A program made the position numbers and the translations under genes. The notes under the pieces were generated by a model. The model did no database searches and was not told the origin of the DNA. It saw only the letters and a program-made list of their open reading frames with translations. This document shows, piece by piece, positions 51,515-61,449 of a stretch of 64,000 bases of DNA (positions are counted from its first letter, which is position 1; every line of letters starts with the position of its first letter). This DNA is from SABI01 sp963678555 (GTDB taxonomy: Bacteria > Spirochaetota > Spirochaetia > Sphaerochaetales > Sphaerochaetaceae), in the NCBI GenBank assembly GCA_963678555.2, contig CAXXJA010000002.1:496001-560000 (forward strand). Direction: 5' to 3'.

Positions 51515-52255
51515 TTATCGTTTTGTATACTCGAAGGTCAGCCGGACGGTATCTCCCCGGTACCAGCCGAACGAATACTCTATCGGCTCCCCGTTGTCGA
51601 GATAGACGATATTCTCGAAATACTGCAGGGGAGTGCCGACTGGCACATCAAGATAATCCGCCTGATCTCCGTCAGCGGCCACTGCCTCAAGAATCCGCCT
51701 CGTTCTCTCTATCGTGTATCCGTAGGTGCTCTCAAGAGCGTGATGGAGGGAGGTGTCGGTGAGATCTACCGTCTCAAATCCCTTCACCTTCTCAGAGGGG
51801 AGAAATGACTTGATGAAAAGGATCGGTGTGTGCTCAACGGCCCTGACACGTTCGATGCACAGCATCTTCTGTCTGTGCTCGAGCGGAAACAGATGGAGCA
51901 GGGCCTCGTCCGCAAACACGTACTCCATACGAAGTATTCTTGTTGAAACAGTGTAGCCCAGCTGAGTGATCTCTTCTCCCATGGAGCCGTGCCACTGTCC
52001 GAAGTTGCGGGTGAACTTCTGAGGTTTTACGAACGTGCCCTTTCCCTTCGACCGGTAGATGTAGCCTTCGTTGACCAGCTCTGTGAGAGCCTGCCTGATT
52101 GTCGGACGAGATATGCCGAAGTGGAGTGATATCTCTGTTTCAGAGGGAAGAGGCGTATGAGGAGCCTGATGAGCTATGATCTCCTTGAGTATCTCCTTGA
52201 GCTGATGGTACAGAGGAATCGGACTGTTCTTCAGAATCGAATATGAATCTAGCAT
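51515..52255 (-). CDS. GntR-family (HutC/UTRA) transcription regulator
   Basis: A 246-residue regulator: winged helix at about 10-75 (SPIPLYHQLKEILKEII, LPSETEISLHFGISRPTIRQAL, GKGTFV) and a C-terminal UTRA ligand domain (TRILRMEYVFADEALL, IERVRAVEHTPILFIKSFLP, PIEYSFGWYRGD). ATG 52255 has GGAAGAAG upstream; in-frame codons further up are within the preceding gene. Last gene of the binding-protein/ABC/phosphohexomutase unit, so it probably controls that unit with a sugar-phosphate-like effector (inference). Confidence 0.92.
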   Translation of the reverse strand: MLDSYSILKNSPIPLYHQLKEILKEIIAHQAPHTPLPSETEISLHFGISRPTIRQALTELVNEGYIYRSKGKGTFVKPQKFTRNFGQWHGSMGEEITQLGYTVSTRILRMEYVFADEALLHLFPLEHRQKMLCIERVRAVEHTPILFIKSFLPSEKVKGFETVDLTDTSLHHALESTYGYTIERTRRILEAVAADGDQADYLDVPVGTPLQYFENIVYLDNGEPIEYSFGWYRGDTVRLTFEYTKR

Positions 52256-52281
52256 GTGTTTCTTCTTCCTGTATTGTGAAT

Positions 52282-52312
52282 CAAACCGGTTTGTATGTCC
52301 AGTTGTATCACT
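52282..52312. promoter_or_regulatory. candidate GntR operator
   Basis: A perfect palindrome CAAACCGGTTTG (52282-52293) is followed by two direct TTGTAT repeats 12 bp apart (52291-52308 region), all just upstream of the gntR start. It could be an autoregulatory site. Confidence 0.4.
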
Positions 52313-53693
52313 TCGGATTGTCTCCATGAACATCTCTTTTCCTCTGACGGTGTTCAAGAGCCTGTTCGATACGATGCTGCACCTCCGGATAGCCGTCAAA
52401 TATCTCCTGGGCCAGTTTCCTCCCCGTCTCGATTCCATCTGCTTCCATTCGTATAGTTACACAGGGTTCGGTGACACTGTTTCTGACCACAACCCATCCA
52501 CGGGGAGTGTCAACCCGCACTCCGTCCAGATAGCTGAGGGTGTACCTGCTTCCCCTGGTTTTGACCAGGTCGAGCAGAGTGTTTCTCTCCTCCGTGTCTC
52601 GATACACTCTGATATCGTTGGTGATGAGGGGCATCTCAATCGAGTCAATATACTCGGACATGCTGCGGCTGCTTTCAGACAGGATCGAGCATACCCGTAC
52701 CGCTGCATACAGACCGTCGTCATGTCCCAGTTCACGGAAGAAATAGTGACCGCTCACCTCGCCGGCGAGGACAGCCTGTTCTTCAAGGAATCTTTTGCGT
52801 ATGAAGGCATGCCCCGAGCGTTCGGGAATGGGGATTCCACCGTGTTCCAGGATACCCGTATGGACGATAGAAGCGGACTTTCCGTCATAGACCACTTTTC
52901 GGTCACCAGATGGTCTCAATGCCTGCTCTACAAGGAGGAGGAAGACAGCCTCACTGTCACAGAACCGTCCCCGGTCATCGATGAACACAACCCTGTCTCC
53001 GTCCCCGTCAAAAGCGATGCCGAGCTCTGCCGTATGCTGCACCACCTTTTCCTTCAAAGCACTCAGATGTTCCTCGACAGAGGGATTGGGATCTCTGTGA
53101 GGGAAATTCCCCAGCGGTTCGCAGAACAGGGGAACAACATCAAATCCGAGTTCCTCGAAGATCTGGAGGGCCACGACACTGGCAGCTCCGTTACCGCAGT
53201 CAAGAACAATCTTCAGTTTCCGACTCATCGTGTGGGATGAGAGCAGCATCTGCAGGTAGGAGGGGAGTATCTTTATATTGGTGTACACGCCTGTACCTGT
53301 GAGGAACCGACCTCCTTCAGCAAGCTCCCGGATACTCATGATATCCTCTTCTCTCACCGGGGTGTCACCGATAAGGAGTTTGAACCCGTTATACTCCGCG
53401 GGGTTGTGAGAAGCTGTCACCATGACGGCAGCGAAGGTATTGAGCATCCCTTTCGCGTAATAGGTTACCGGGGTCGGTACCGTGCCGATGTCAGTGACAC
53501 TGCTCCCGGTGGAGAGCAGTCCTTCTATGAGCGAACGTTTCAGGGGATCGGTCGAGAACCGGGTATCTCCTCCGACGATGATGGAGGAACCGTTGATGAA
53601 CGTGCCGATTGCCCTGCCGATGAGCAGAGCTTCAGATTCGGTAAGCTCCTGACCGTACACACCTCGAATGTCACATGCCTTATACATACTCAC
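52308..53693 (-). CDS. phosphomannomutase/phosphoglucomutase
   Basis: A 461-residue alpha-D-phosphohexomutase moving phosphate between C1 and C6 of hexoses. Catalytic serine in VTASHNPAEYNG (near 95), metal loop AFDGDGDRVVF (near 230), sugar loop GEVSGHYFF and phosphate loop RNSVTEPCVTIRMEA. Start is GTG 53693 (GGGGAAG 10 nt upstream) or ATG 53687. It lies 15 bp after the ABC ATPase gene, suggesting the imported compound ends in hexose phosphates. Confidence 0.95.
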   Translation of the reverse strand: MSMYKACDIRGVYGQELTESEALLIGRAIGTFINGSSIIVGGDTRFSTDPLKRSLIEGLLSTGSSVTDIGTVPTPVTYYAKGMLNTFAAVMVTASHNPAEYNGFKLLIGDTPVREEDIMSIRELAEGGRFLTGTGVYTNIKILPSYLQMLLSSHTMSRKLKIVLDCGNGAASVVALQIFEELGFDVVPLFCEPLGNFPHRDPNPSVEEHLSALKEKVVQHTAELGIAFDGDGDRVVFIDDRGRFCDSEAVFLLLVEQALRPSGDRKVVYDGKSASIVHTGILEHGGIPIPERSGHAFIRKRFLEEQAVLAGEVSGHYFFRELGHDDGLYAAVRVCSILSESSRSMSEYIDSIEMPLITNDIRVYRDTEERNTLLDLVKTRGSRYTLSYLDGVRVDTPRGWVVVRNSVTEPCVTIRMEADGIETGRKLAQEIFDGYPEVQHRIEQALEHRQRKRDVHGDNPK

Positions 53694-53708
53694 TGTGTCA
53701 TCTTCCCC

Positions 53709-54821
53709 TCAGCGTGTTATCAGTTCTTCGGTCTCACTGTCGAAGAACAGAATGGAGTTATGGTCGAACTCAAGGGTGATCTCATCATCGATCTGATACT
53801 CGACAAATCCCGAGACCTTGACCCGCATCTCCGCTTCACCCGTACGCGCTGTGATGATCGTCTCAGACCCGCTGGGAAGAACCGCATACACGATGCTCGA
53901 TACCGAGGGTCTTCCCCGGTCTGTCTTTCCGATGCTGATATTCTCAGGACGGATGGCAAGTATGACCTCCCTTCCGTCGGCGAGTAAAAGCGCACGCGGA
54001 GAGCTGGATACATCGATGGTGATATCTTTGTTCTCGAGATACACCGTGTCGTCATCGCGTCTCTTGATATAGCCTGATATAAGATTTATCGGGGGAGAGC
54101 CGACAAATTTCGCAACAAAGAGGTTCTTCGGTCTGTGGTAGATCTGTGAGGGAGTATCGAACTGCATGATACGCCCCTTATTCATCACGACGATCCGGTC
54201 CGAGAGGGTAAGTGCTTCCATCTGGTCATGCGTCACATACACGGTTGTCGCACCGAGCGTCTGGTGCAGGTGCTTGAGTTCACTGCGCATGTCTACCCGA
54301 AGCAGTGCATCAAGATTGGAAAGCGGTTCATCCATCAGGAAGATCCCGGTCTCGCTGGCAATCATGCGTGCGAGAGCCACCCGCTGCTGCTGTCCCCCAG
54401 AGAGTTCGGACGGGTAGCGCTTCTCGTACCCTTTCATCTGTACCTGTTCCAGGACGCCTTTCACCCGTTTGAGTATTTCCTCTTTCGGGAGTTTCTTTGT
54501 CTCAAGTCCCAGCGAGATATTCTTCGAAACATTCATATGAGGCCACAGAGCATAGCTCTGGAACATGAAACCCATTTCCCTCTGCTCGGGCGGGATGTAC
54601 ACACCTTTTGCTTTTGAATAGAGAATCCGCTCCTTCGTCGATATCTCTCCGTCATTCGGGTCTTCCAGACCTGCTATCATCCTGAGGGTCGTCGTTTTGC
54701 CGCAGCCTGACGGTCCCAGAAGCGTAAGGAACTCACCTTCCCTGATCTCCAGGTCGAGGCGGTCAACCGCAGTCACTTCACCGAAATTCTTTGTCACATT
54801 CTGTAATGTAATGGCATTCAT
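53709..54821 (-). CDS. ABC transporter ATP-binding protein (FbpC/AfuC/PotA type)
   Basis: A 370-residue ATPase. Walker A is GPSGCGKTT, signature LSGGQQQR, Walker B IFLMDEPLSNLDA, switch His VTHDQMEA; a C-terminal TOBE domain (about 250-365) follows. SD AGGATGACGT lies before the ATG, 3 bp after the permease stop. Serves the permease at 54825-56624 and binding protein at 56717-57964. Confidence 0.95.
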   Translation of the reverse strand: MNAITLQNVTKNFGEVTAVDRLDLEIREGEFLTLLGPSGCGKTTTLRMIAGLEDPNDGEISTKERILYSKAKGVYIPPEQREMGFMFQSYALWPHMNVSKNISLGLETKKLPKEEILKRVKGVLEQVQMKGYEKRYPSELSGGQQQRVALARMIASETGIFLMDEPLSNLDALLRVDMRSELKHLHQTLGATTVYVTHDQMEALTLSDRIVVMNKGRIMQFDTPSQIYHRPKNLFVAKFVGSPPINLISGYIKRRDDDTVYLENKDITIDVSSSPRALLLADGREVILAIRPENISIGKTDRGRPSVSSIVYAVLPSGSETIITARTGEAEMRVKVSGFVEYQIDDEITLEFDHNSILFFDSETEELITR

Positions 54822-54824
54822 ACG

Positions 54825-56624
54825 TCATCCTATATCTATGGTTTTATATTTTGATTTGAGAGAGACGAGTCTGATCAGGACATTCGCCACTATGATAATG
54901 AACAGCAGCACAAGGGTAACACCGTTGACATGCTGCGTCTGTTCCTGAGTCTTGTAGGCGAAGATCATCGTTGTGAGCAGTTCTGTTTTCGGCGTCACCA
55001 GCAGTATGACAAGGGATAGTTCCCGTACACTCGTGATAAAGGTCAGGAGCATACCGCTGAAGAAACCGCTCTTGCTCAGCGGCAGTATGATCAGCCGGAA
55101 ACGTTTCAGCCAGGGAATTCCCTGAGTCACTGCTGATTCCTCGAGTGAAGCATCGATCTGCATGATGGCTGAGATACCGGAACGGGAGGAGAAGGGGAGG
55201 TTCTTGACGATCACGATCAGCACGATAAGACTGAAGGTTCCGTAAAGAGCCGGAATCGGTCCAAGCGACTGGCTGAACATTCCGAGGTATATGGCGGCAA
55301 AGGCGATGCCGGGGAATACGTACGGTGCGAACGCGACTGCCTCGATCGTTTTCGCGATCCTGGTGCCCCTGTTCTTTACGACAGTGTAGCCGATCAGGAG
55401 TCCGATGAAGGCATTCAGGACTGCACTGATCACACCGAGTTTTATCGAATTGAACATCGCACGTATGATTCCTTCGTTCTTCAGGATACCCTTCTGCCCG
55501 CTTGAAATCAGCGGATCACTCTCTCCTACCCAGAAGTGTGTGGTCATATTGCCCGGAGAGTAGTTATCCGGGATCATGATAAACGTACTGAGGACCAGCA
55601 TGATCAGGGGAAGGACGATCACAAGGATCAGAAACAGGGAGAGCAGGGCCATGATAAGCGGTTTCGATGTGCCGAGTTTCATCGGATTGGCACGGAACCC
55701 TTTGCCCTTCATGGTAACGAAGCTCTTTCTGACACCGATCATCTTGTTGTTGATCAGTATCGCGGTGATTGCCAGTACGATAAGAACGAGGGCGAGAACG
55801 AACGCATCACCCACATTTCTGGAATTGATCATCGCATAAATCTGAGTCGGCAGCGTGAAGAACCGTACCGGCAGTCCCAGCAGGGCAGGGGTGCCGAAGG
55901 TTCCCATACTGCGGGTGAATGTCAGTACGAAGGAGGACCCGAGGGCAGGAAGAACGAGAGGAAAGGTAATCTTCATAAGGACTCTGGTCCGCTGCAGGCC
56001 TGCCACTGCTCCGGCCTCCTCGAGCTCGCTGTCAATCGTCCTGAGTGCTCCGGAGATCATGAGGAAGGTATACGCGTAGTAGTGAAGTCCAAGGGTGATG
56101 ACGATGGGGACATACCCGAAGGCCAGCCAGTCGGGGATCTGGATACCGAACAGTGACTGCACGATGCCTGCTGTTCCGCCTATCCTGTTGTTCTGAAAGA
56201 ACAGCACCCACACCAGGGCTATAACCCAGGAGGGGATCATATACGGTATCGTAATGACAGTCTGGAAGAACTTCTTATGGGGAATGTCGGTTCGTACAAA
56301 AATCCAGGCGAAGATCGACCCGAGGATCATTGCAAGGACAGTGACACCGAACCCGACAGCAAGACTGTGCAGGAGCGGTTTGATGAGGAACGCTTCAGTC
56401 AGGTCACTGGCGAATACACGGATGTAATGGAACAGGGTGAAGGCACCTTCAACAGCATCGCGTTTCAGTCTCAGGTCATATCCCTGATAGGTGAATGTCG
56501 TGTAGATCATCCGAAGGAAGGGGACTATGATGAGAAACGAAAAGACGATGATGAAAAGGATGCTCAGAATCAGTTCAGGTTTGCTTCTCAGTCTCGACAT
56601 GAGAAAACGGTATCTTGGCTTCAT
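54825..56624 (-). CDS. ABC permease with two fused membrane domains (FbpB/AfuB type)
   Basis: A 599-residue protein carrying two binding-protein-dependent permease domains in tandem (about 12 helices). Each half has an EAA coupling loop: EEAGAVAGLQRTRVLMKITFPL, in parts EEAGAVAGLQRT, and EESAVTQGIPWLKRF. Fused permeases of this size occur in the iron(III)/sugar-phosphate family. ATG 56624 is favoured over GTG 56633 by SD spacing. A hairpin separates it from the binding-protein gene. Confidence 0.93.
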   Translation of the reverse strand: MKPRYRFLMSRLRSKPELILSILFIIVFSFLIIVPFLRMIYTTFTYQGYDLRLKRDAVEGAFTLFHYIRVFASDLTEAFLIKPLLHSLAVGFGVTVLAMILGSIFAWIFVRTDIPHKKFFQTVITIPYMIPSWVIALVWVLFFQNNRIGGTAGIVQSLFGIQIPDWLAFGYVPIVITLGLHYYAYTFLMISGALRTIDSELEEAGAVAGLQRTRVLMKITFPLVLPALGSSFVLTFTRSMGTFGTPALLGLPVRFFTLPTQIYAMINSRNVGDAFVLALVLIVLAITAILINNKMIGVRKSFVTMKGKGFRANPMKLGTSKPLIMALLSLFLILVIVLPLIMLVLSTFIMIPDNYSPGNMTTHFWVGESDPLISSGQKGILKNEGIIRAMFNSIKLGVISAVLNAFIGLLIGYTVVKNRGTRIAKTIEAVAFAPYVFPGIAFAAIYLGMFSQSLGPIPALYGTFSLIVLIVIVKNLPFSSRSGISAIMQIDASLEESAVTQGIPWLKRFRLIILPLSKSGFFSGMLLTFITSVRELSLVILLVTPKTELLTTMIFAYKTQEQTQHVNGVTLVLLFIIIVANVLIRLVSLKSKYKTIDIG

Positions 56625-56677
56625 ACGGAACACTCTCTCTTTACGGGGTGATGTATCTGGTGAGGGGTTTTCAGATC

Positions 56678-56704
56678 AGAAGAGCCGGACAGCCCGGCCC
56701 TTCT
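56678..56704 (-). promoter_or_regulatory. intercistronic hairpin after the binding-protein gene
   Basis: AGAAGAGCCGG (56678-56688) pairs with CCGGCCCTTCT (56694-56704) with one mismatch and a 5-nt loop. There is no T-run; such a hairpin between a binding-protein gene and its permease gene commonly stabilises the upstream mRNA. Confidence 0.55.
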
Positions 56705-56716
56705 GAATACGTTGGT

Positions 56717-57964
56717 TTATTTTGCTGCTTCCTGCATCCAGAAGTCCTGGACTTCCGGTCCGAGGTACCAGTCATCCTCCGGATCGACAAACCACATGTC
56801 CATCTCGTCCCATGCCTCTCCACCGGCGGGGATTGAGATGTTGTCACGGGGTGACTTTGATCCCATCTCATAGTAGGGAGCCAGGCCCTGAAGCATTTCA
56901 AGAGCTTTGCCTTCTGTGTAGGGCTCCGGGATCTCGGTATCCAGCGTGATTGCCGGGTCTCCAAGAAGGAAGGCTGTGAAGAGTTTCGATGCATTGGGAT
57001 GGGGAGCCTGTCGTGCGATAGCCGTATAGGTCGGGAAGATAATTCCGTCGAACGGATCGAGTGGGTAGATCAGACCGTTGATGTAATCCTTGGTATTGTT
57101 GTAGCGAAGATAGGTGAAGGTGTTGATCGAAACAGGTGCAGTTCCACTCTGTCCCCTCTTACCGCTTGCACCGCTGACTGTGCCGCCTGAGTCTGAGATG
57201 ATCAGATCGTTGTGAAGGAGGCGGTAAATGAATTCAAAGCCTGCATCCTTGACTCCCGGACTGAGGGTGATCTCTTCGTTGAAGTGTCTCTTGTAGGCAG
57301 CTGCCATCTCTTCAGGATGTCCTGCGATCGCGACAACACCCATGAGGTTCGACAGGGACTGAAGCGGATCCTTGATCACGACCTTTCCTCTGTAATGTTC
57401 CTCAGTGAGTTCCCAGATATTCTCGATTGGTGGGGCGTCATTGAGTTCTGTGTTATAGAAAAGTACGATCGCTTCAAGAATTCTCACCAGAGCAGGTTCG
57501 CGATACTGTTCGGGGATCATATCCTTGTGCATCGAAGGAACGAAGTTCACTGCCCTGTTCTTTTCGATCAGGTCATAGATAAAGTTTCCGCTTCCACCGG
57601 TGGTGATGATATCAGCATTGTAGATGCCGGCTTCCTGTTCACTGATCGTCTTTTCAAACGTCTTGACTGAACCGAGGTCATAGGAGGTGACAGTAATCTC
57701 GGGATATACCTTGCTGAAAGCCTCTCCGACAGCGCTCATTCGGGATGAGGCACTGTAGATGATGACTTCACCCTCTTCCTTGGCTTTGGCGATGATCTCA
57801 TCCCAGTTCTGTTCACCTTCGTAGATTCCAAGCTCTGCGTCTCTCGCCCAGGCGTCCATCTCTCCAGGATATCCTGTTTCCTGCTTTTCCTCCTGAGCAC
57901 CGGCGGCAGCAAGCGGTGCCAGCATCAATAGAATCAGCAGTGTGACAACTACATTCTTTTTCAT
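56717..57964 (-). CDS. ABC substrate-binding protein, iron(III)/sugar-phosphate (AfuA-like) family
   Basis: A 415-residue exported protein: signal peptide MKKNVVVTLLILLMLAPLAAA, mature start GAQEEKQE. The fold is the Fbp/Afu type (EGEVIIYSASSRMSAVGEAF, ISEQEAGIYNADIITTGG, ALVRILEAIVLFYNT). A tyrosine pair for ferric iron is not evident. Next to a phosphohexomutase and a GntR regulator, a phosphorylated sugar or organophosphate is a better guess than iron, but sequence alone cannot decide. First gene of the unit. Confidence 0.85.
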   Translation of the reverse strand: MKKNVVVTLLILLMLAPLAAAGAQEEKQETGYPGEMDAWARDAELGIYEGEQNWDEIIAKAKEEGEVIIYSASSRMSAVGEAFSKVYPEITVTSYDLGSVKTFEKTISEQEAGIYNADIITTGGSGNFIYDLIEKNRAVNFVPSMHKDMIPEQYREPALVRILEAIVLFYNTELNDAPPIENIWELTEEHYRGKVVIKDPLQSLSNLMGVVAIAGHPEEMAAAYKRHFNEEITLSPGVKDAGFEFIYRLLHNDLIISDSGGTVSGASGKRGQSGTAPVSINTFTYLRYNNTKDYINGLIYPLDPFDGIIFPTYTAIARQAPHPNASKLFTAFLLGDPAITLDTEIPEPYTEGKALEMLQGLAPYYEMGSKSPRDNISIPAGGEAWDEMDMWFVDPEDDWYLGPEVQDFWMQEAAK

Positions 57965-58013
57965 AGATATCTCCTTTTCCTTTTCTGTGAAAATATGAAC
58001 ACATGCATGATGA

Positions 58014-58042
58014 TGTATCCTGTCTATATGTTAAGTTGTCAT
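58014..58042 (-). promoter_or_regulatory. candidate promoter of the ABC unit
   Basis: Minus strand ATGACA (58037-58042), 17-nt spacer, GATACA (58014-58019), placing the start about 42 nt before the binding-protein ATG. The boxes are imperfect. Confidence 0.4.
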
Positions 58043-58182
58043 TACAGGTAAGTCAAGCAGAAAGATTCAGAATCTGTCATCTTTTCACATGGTACCTTTT
58101 ACCTGGCAGTGTGATGAATATCCCTCGGTACCGGCCATCATCGTTCTACCGATGGATGAATTTGTGTGATACAATCATCTGG

Positions 58183-61100
58183 ATGATTTCACGACGGTAT
58201 CGGATGACACTCTATATGCTGCTCATACTTCTCTCCTGCCTTTCAGGTGCACAGTACCGTTTCATCTCGTATACGATGGAGTCCGGACTGTCCAACAACT
58301 CCGTGTTCTGTATGACCCAGGATAGTTACGGCTATATGTGGATCGGTACATTCGGAGGTCTCAACCGGTATGACGGCACAGAATATACCGTTTACAAGCC
58401 TGACCCGGCAAACAGTACCGGTCTTACCAGTTCGGTGATCTTCGATGTGTATGAGGATTCCAAAGGACAGATCTGGGTCGGTACCGACGGAGGTGGATTG
58501 CACCTGTACGACCGGGAAACCGATTCTTTCAGTTCGTACCGGTTCGACTCGAAAGACCCTCATTCCATCAGCTCAAACCAGGTGTTCACGATACTGGAGG
58601 ATACGGCGGGAGTCCTCTGGGTCGGCACAGGGGGAGGGGGATTGAACCGGATGACAGAGGACGGGAAATTTATCTCGTACAGTACCGATTCCTCCTCCCG
58701 CTATGCCCTTCACAGTACCATCATCCGCAAGATTATTCAGGATTCCGGCGGCAGGATCTGGCTGGCGACTGATGGCGGCGGCCTTGCCAGATATAATCCC
58801 GATGCCGACACCTTTACCAGCTTCATTCACCACAGGGAACTGCCCGACGGCAATTCAATCTCAGGGGAATCGATCAAGTCTCTATTTGAGGACTCCAGCG
58901 GAACGCTGTGGGTCGGTTTTGAAGATGCGGGACTGGCACAGTTCAATCCGAAGACGAGGGAGTTCAGGACAGTTCCGCTGACGGATAATCCGTATGAGAG
59001 CCTGTCGGTCCGCGCAGTGAATGAGGATGACCAGGGGCGGCTGTGGATCGGAACCGATGGGGATGGTCTGTTTCTTATGACCGGGGTGAACACAGAGAAA
59101 CAGGAGATCACTCATATTCAGCAGCAGGATACTGTCAGGACCGGTCTCAACAGCAACCGGGTGCGGAGTATCTTCATAGATGCGACCGGACTTGTCTGGA
59201 TAGGGATGCGTGACGGAGGGATCAATCTCTTCAACCCCCTCTCGCTTTCGTTCGCGCGATTCACGACATCGGGAGAACCCTCCTTCACGCTGCTGAACAG
59301 TCAGATACGCGAGATTGTCGAGACCGAGGATCATATGGTCTGGGCGGCCACCGACAGCGGCCTCATTCACAGGATCGATCCAGAAACCATGGAGGTCACG
59401 ATCCCTCTGGATCTCTCCTCCATGACAGAGGATTCTTCGTATGCCCTGTTCAGTGACGGAGAATACCTCTGGGTAGGCACGGACGGGAGCGGGCTGTACC
59501 GGTATCATATCGGCTCGGATACGGTCGACAGGCAGTACACCAACCAGGACTCCTCCGGGCTGAAAAGCAACGTGGTCTGGGATATCTTCCGTGATTCGAA
59601 AGGGACTCTGTGGGTCGGGACCGAAAACGGTGGACTCCATGCCTTTGATCCGGAAACCGATACCTTCCGTTCGTATCAGTTTGAGACTGATAACCCTCAC
59701 AGCATTCTCGGAAACTCCGTGAGAGAGATCTTCGAGGATTCCTACCAGAACCTCTGGATAGGTACCTGGGACGGAGGTCTCAACCGGTTCATATCCGAAG
59801 ACGAGGGATTCGAACGCTTCAGCTTCATTCCCGGAGACGTCAGTTCACTTCATGACAACAGTGTAAATACGATTTTCGAGGACTCCCAGAAGGTCCTGTG
59901 GGTAGGAACGACCGGCGGAGGACTCAACCGCTTCGACCGGGAGAACAGGACGTTCACAAGCTACGGAACCCGTCAGGGCTTTTCTGATGACCACATTCTG
60001 GGGATCCTTGAGGATGACAGCGGCTATCTGTGGCTCTCCACGAACAACGGTCTTATCAGGTTCCACCCCGCCACCGAGGATGTCGTCAGCTTCTGGGAGG
60101 AGGACGGCCTGGCCGGTAACGAATTCTCTCATAAAGCCTACCTCAGAGCTTCAGACGGGAGATTCTATTTCGGCAGCAGCAAGGGGATCACCTCATTCTT
60201 TCCTCAGCGGATATCACCGAGAAGCATCGAATCTCCCTTCCTTCTCACGGGACTGACACTGCAGAACGAGAAGATACCTGTGGGTCCTCTGATCCTATCC
60301 CAGGCTCTGGAAAGCAGATCGTTTATCGACCGACCTCTGTATGAGGGGCCGACGGTATCTCTCGAGCCGACAGACCGGTTCATCACCTTCACCTTCGCGC
60401 TGCTTGATTACGTGAACCCGTCGAAGAACCTGTATCTTGTGAAACTCGAAGGGTTGAACGAGAACTGGACACGACTGGGAACACAGAACAGTATCACCTT
60501 CGCAACAATACCCCCTGGTACCTATGACCTGAAGATCAGGGCTGTTCACTACAATGGGCTTCCTCACAGAGCCGAACTGTCTGTCACGATACATGTGGAT
60601 AGCTATTTCTATCAGAAATGGTATTTCATCCTTGCGCTTTCGGCCACACTTCTTCTTGTCCTCTTTATCCTCTTCCGTGTACGGATACGGAAGCTGGAGA
60701 TGAAGAACCAGCAGCTCAAAACCTATGCACTGAGCATTCAGGAGGCGCGGGAGAAAAAGGGAAAATCGATTGCTCGAGAGATTCATGATCAGCTCGGACA
60801 GATCCTCACGATCCTGAAATTCGATCTGTTCAGGATAGCCCGTGAGCTGAAAAGCCGTTCTGATATCGATCCCGACCTAGCACTGAGGACTGATGCAGCC
60901 ATCGAAACGGTGGATGCAGCCATAGAATCGGTTCGGACCATATCGACCCGACTCCGTCCGAGTGCGCTGGACAGTCTCAGTTTCTCTGAAGCGATTCAGT
61001 GGCAGTTCAATGAGTTCAGTCGGCGTACCGGTATCGAGGTGACTCTCGATATAGCGGAAAACACCCATCCGATCTCGGAAGAGAAGTCGGTCATGATGTA

Positions 61101-61449
61101 CCGGATAGTCCAGGAGGTCCTCACCAATGTCATCCGCCATGCACAGGCTACCGGAGTATACTGCAGGTTCCATGAGAATGATCAGGGCTACTACCTTCTG
61201 ATCACCGACAATGGAGTGGGGTGTACCCAGAAGGAGCTCAACTCCAAGACAGCGTTCGGGATCATCAGTATACGTGAACGGTGTGAGTCTCTCGGCGGGA
61301 CCGTAACGATTCATTCCGAGAGGATGAGACGGAAGACTCCCTCGGTGAAGCGCAGGAATCTTCAAGAGTCTTCGGTGAATGAGTCACAGGAGAATCCCGG
61401 AACCCGGATCGAGATACTGATACCACTGGACAAGGAGAAATCGCCGTGA
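58183..61449 (+). CDS. large sensor histidine kinase with Reg_prop double propeller and Y_Y_Y domain
   Basis: About 1,088 residues. A signal/anchor segment (MTLYMLLILLSCLSGAQ) precedes about 14 propeller blades with repeated (I/L)WVGT(D/E)GGGL(H/N)xxD units (about 28-670), a Y_Y_Y domain (about 720-805, PPGTYDLKIRAVHYNG), one membrane helix (about 812-832), HisKA_3 (REIHDQLGQ, His near 866) and HATPase_c (VLTNVIRHAQ, TDNGVGC). This is the architecture of carbohydrate-sensing kinases best known in Bacteroidetes, here without a fused receiver. ATG 58183 lacks an SD but TACAAT ends 7 nt before it; earlier in-frame starts are possible. It is coupled to the regulator by a GTGA overlap and faces the ABC unit. 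Confidence 0.88.
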   Translation: MISRRYRMTLYMLLILLSCLSGAQYRFISYTMESGLSNNSVFCMTQDSYGYMWIGTFGGLNRYDGTEYTVYKPDPANSTGLTSSVIFDVYEDSKGQIWVGTDGGGLHLYDRETDSFSSYRFDSKDPHSISSNQVFTILEDTAGVLWVGTGGGGLNRMTEDGKFISYSTDSSSRYALHSTIIRKIIQDSGGRIWLATDGGGLARYNPDADTFTSFIHHRELPDGNSISGESIKSLFEDSSGTLWVGFEDAGLAQFNPKTREFRTVPLTDNPYESLSVRAVNEDDQGRLWIGTDGDGLFLMTGVNTEKQEITHIQQQDTVRTGLNSNRVRSIFIDATGLVWIGMRDGGINLFNPLSLSFARFTTSGEPSFTLLNSQIREIVETEDHMVWAATDSGLIHRIDPETMEVTIPLDLSSMTEDSSYALFSDGEYLWVGTDGSGLYRYHIGSDTVDRQYTNQDSSGLKSNVVWDIFRDSKGTLWVGTENGGLHAFDPETDTFRSYQFETDNPHSILGNSVREIFEDSYQNLWIGTWDGGLNRFISEDEGFERFSFIPGDVSSLHDNSVNTIFEDSQKVLWVGTTGGGLNRFDRENRTFTSYGTRQGFSDDHILGILEDDSGYLWLSTNNGLIRFHPATEDVVSFWEEDGLAGNEFSHKAYLRASDGRFYFGSSKGITSFFPQRISPRSIESPFLLTGLTLQNEKIPVGPLILSQALESRSFIDRPLYEGPTVSLEPTDRFITFTFALLDYVNPSKNLYLVKLEGLNENWTRLGTQNSITFATIPPGTYDLKIRAVHYNGLPHRAELSVTIHVDSYFYQKWYFILALSATLLLVLFILFRVRIRKLEMKNQQLKTYALSIQEAREKKGKSIAREIHDQLGQILTILKFDLFRIARELKSRSDIDPDLALRTDAAIETVDAAIESVRTISTRLRPSALDSLSFSEAIQWQFNEFSRRTGIEVTLDIAENTHPISEEKSVMMYRIVQEVLTNVIRHAQATGVYCRFHENDQGYYLLITDNGVGCTQKELNSKTAFGIISIRERCESLGGTVTIHSERMRRKTPSVKRRNLQESSVNESQENPGTRIEILIPLDKEKSP

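Noticed and set aside
55536..56156. Plus-strand open frame inside the ABC permease
   Set aside because: Shadow of the permease coding sequence; highly charged, no SD, no family.
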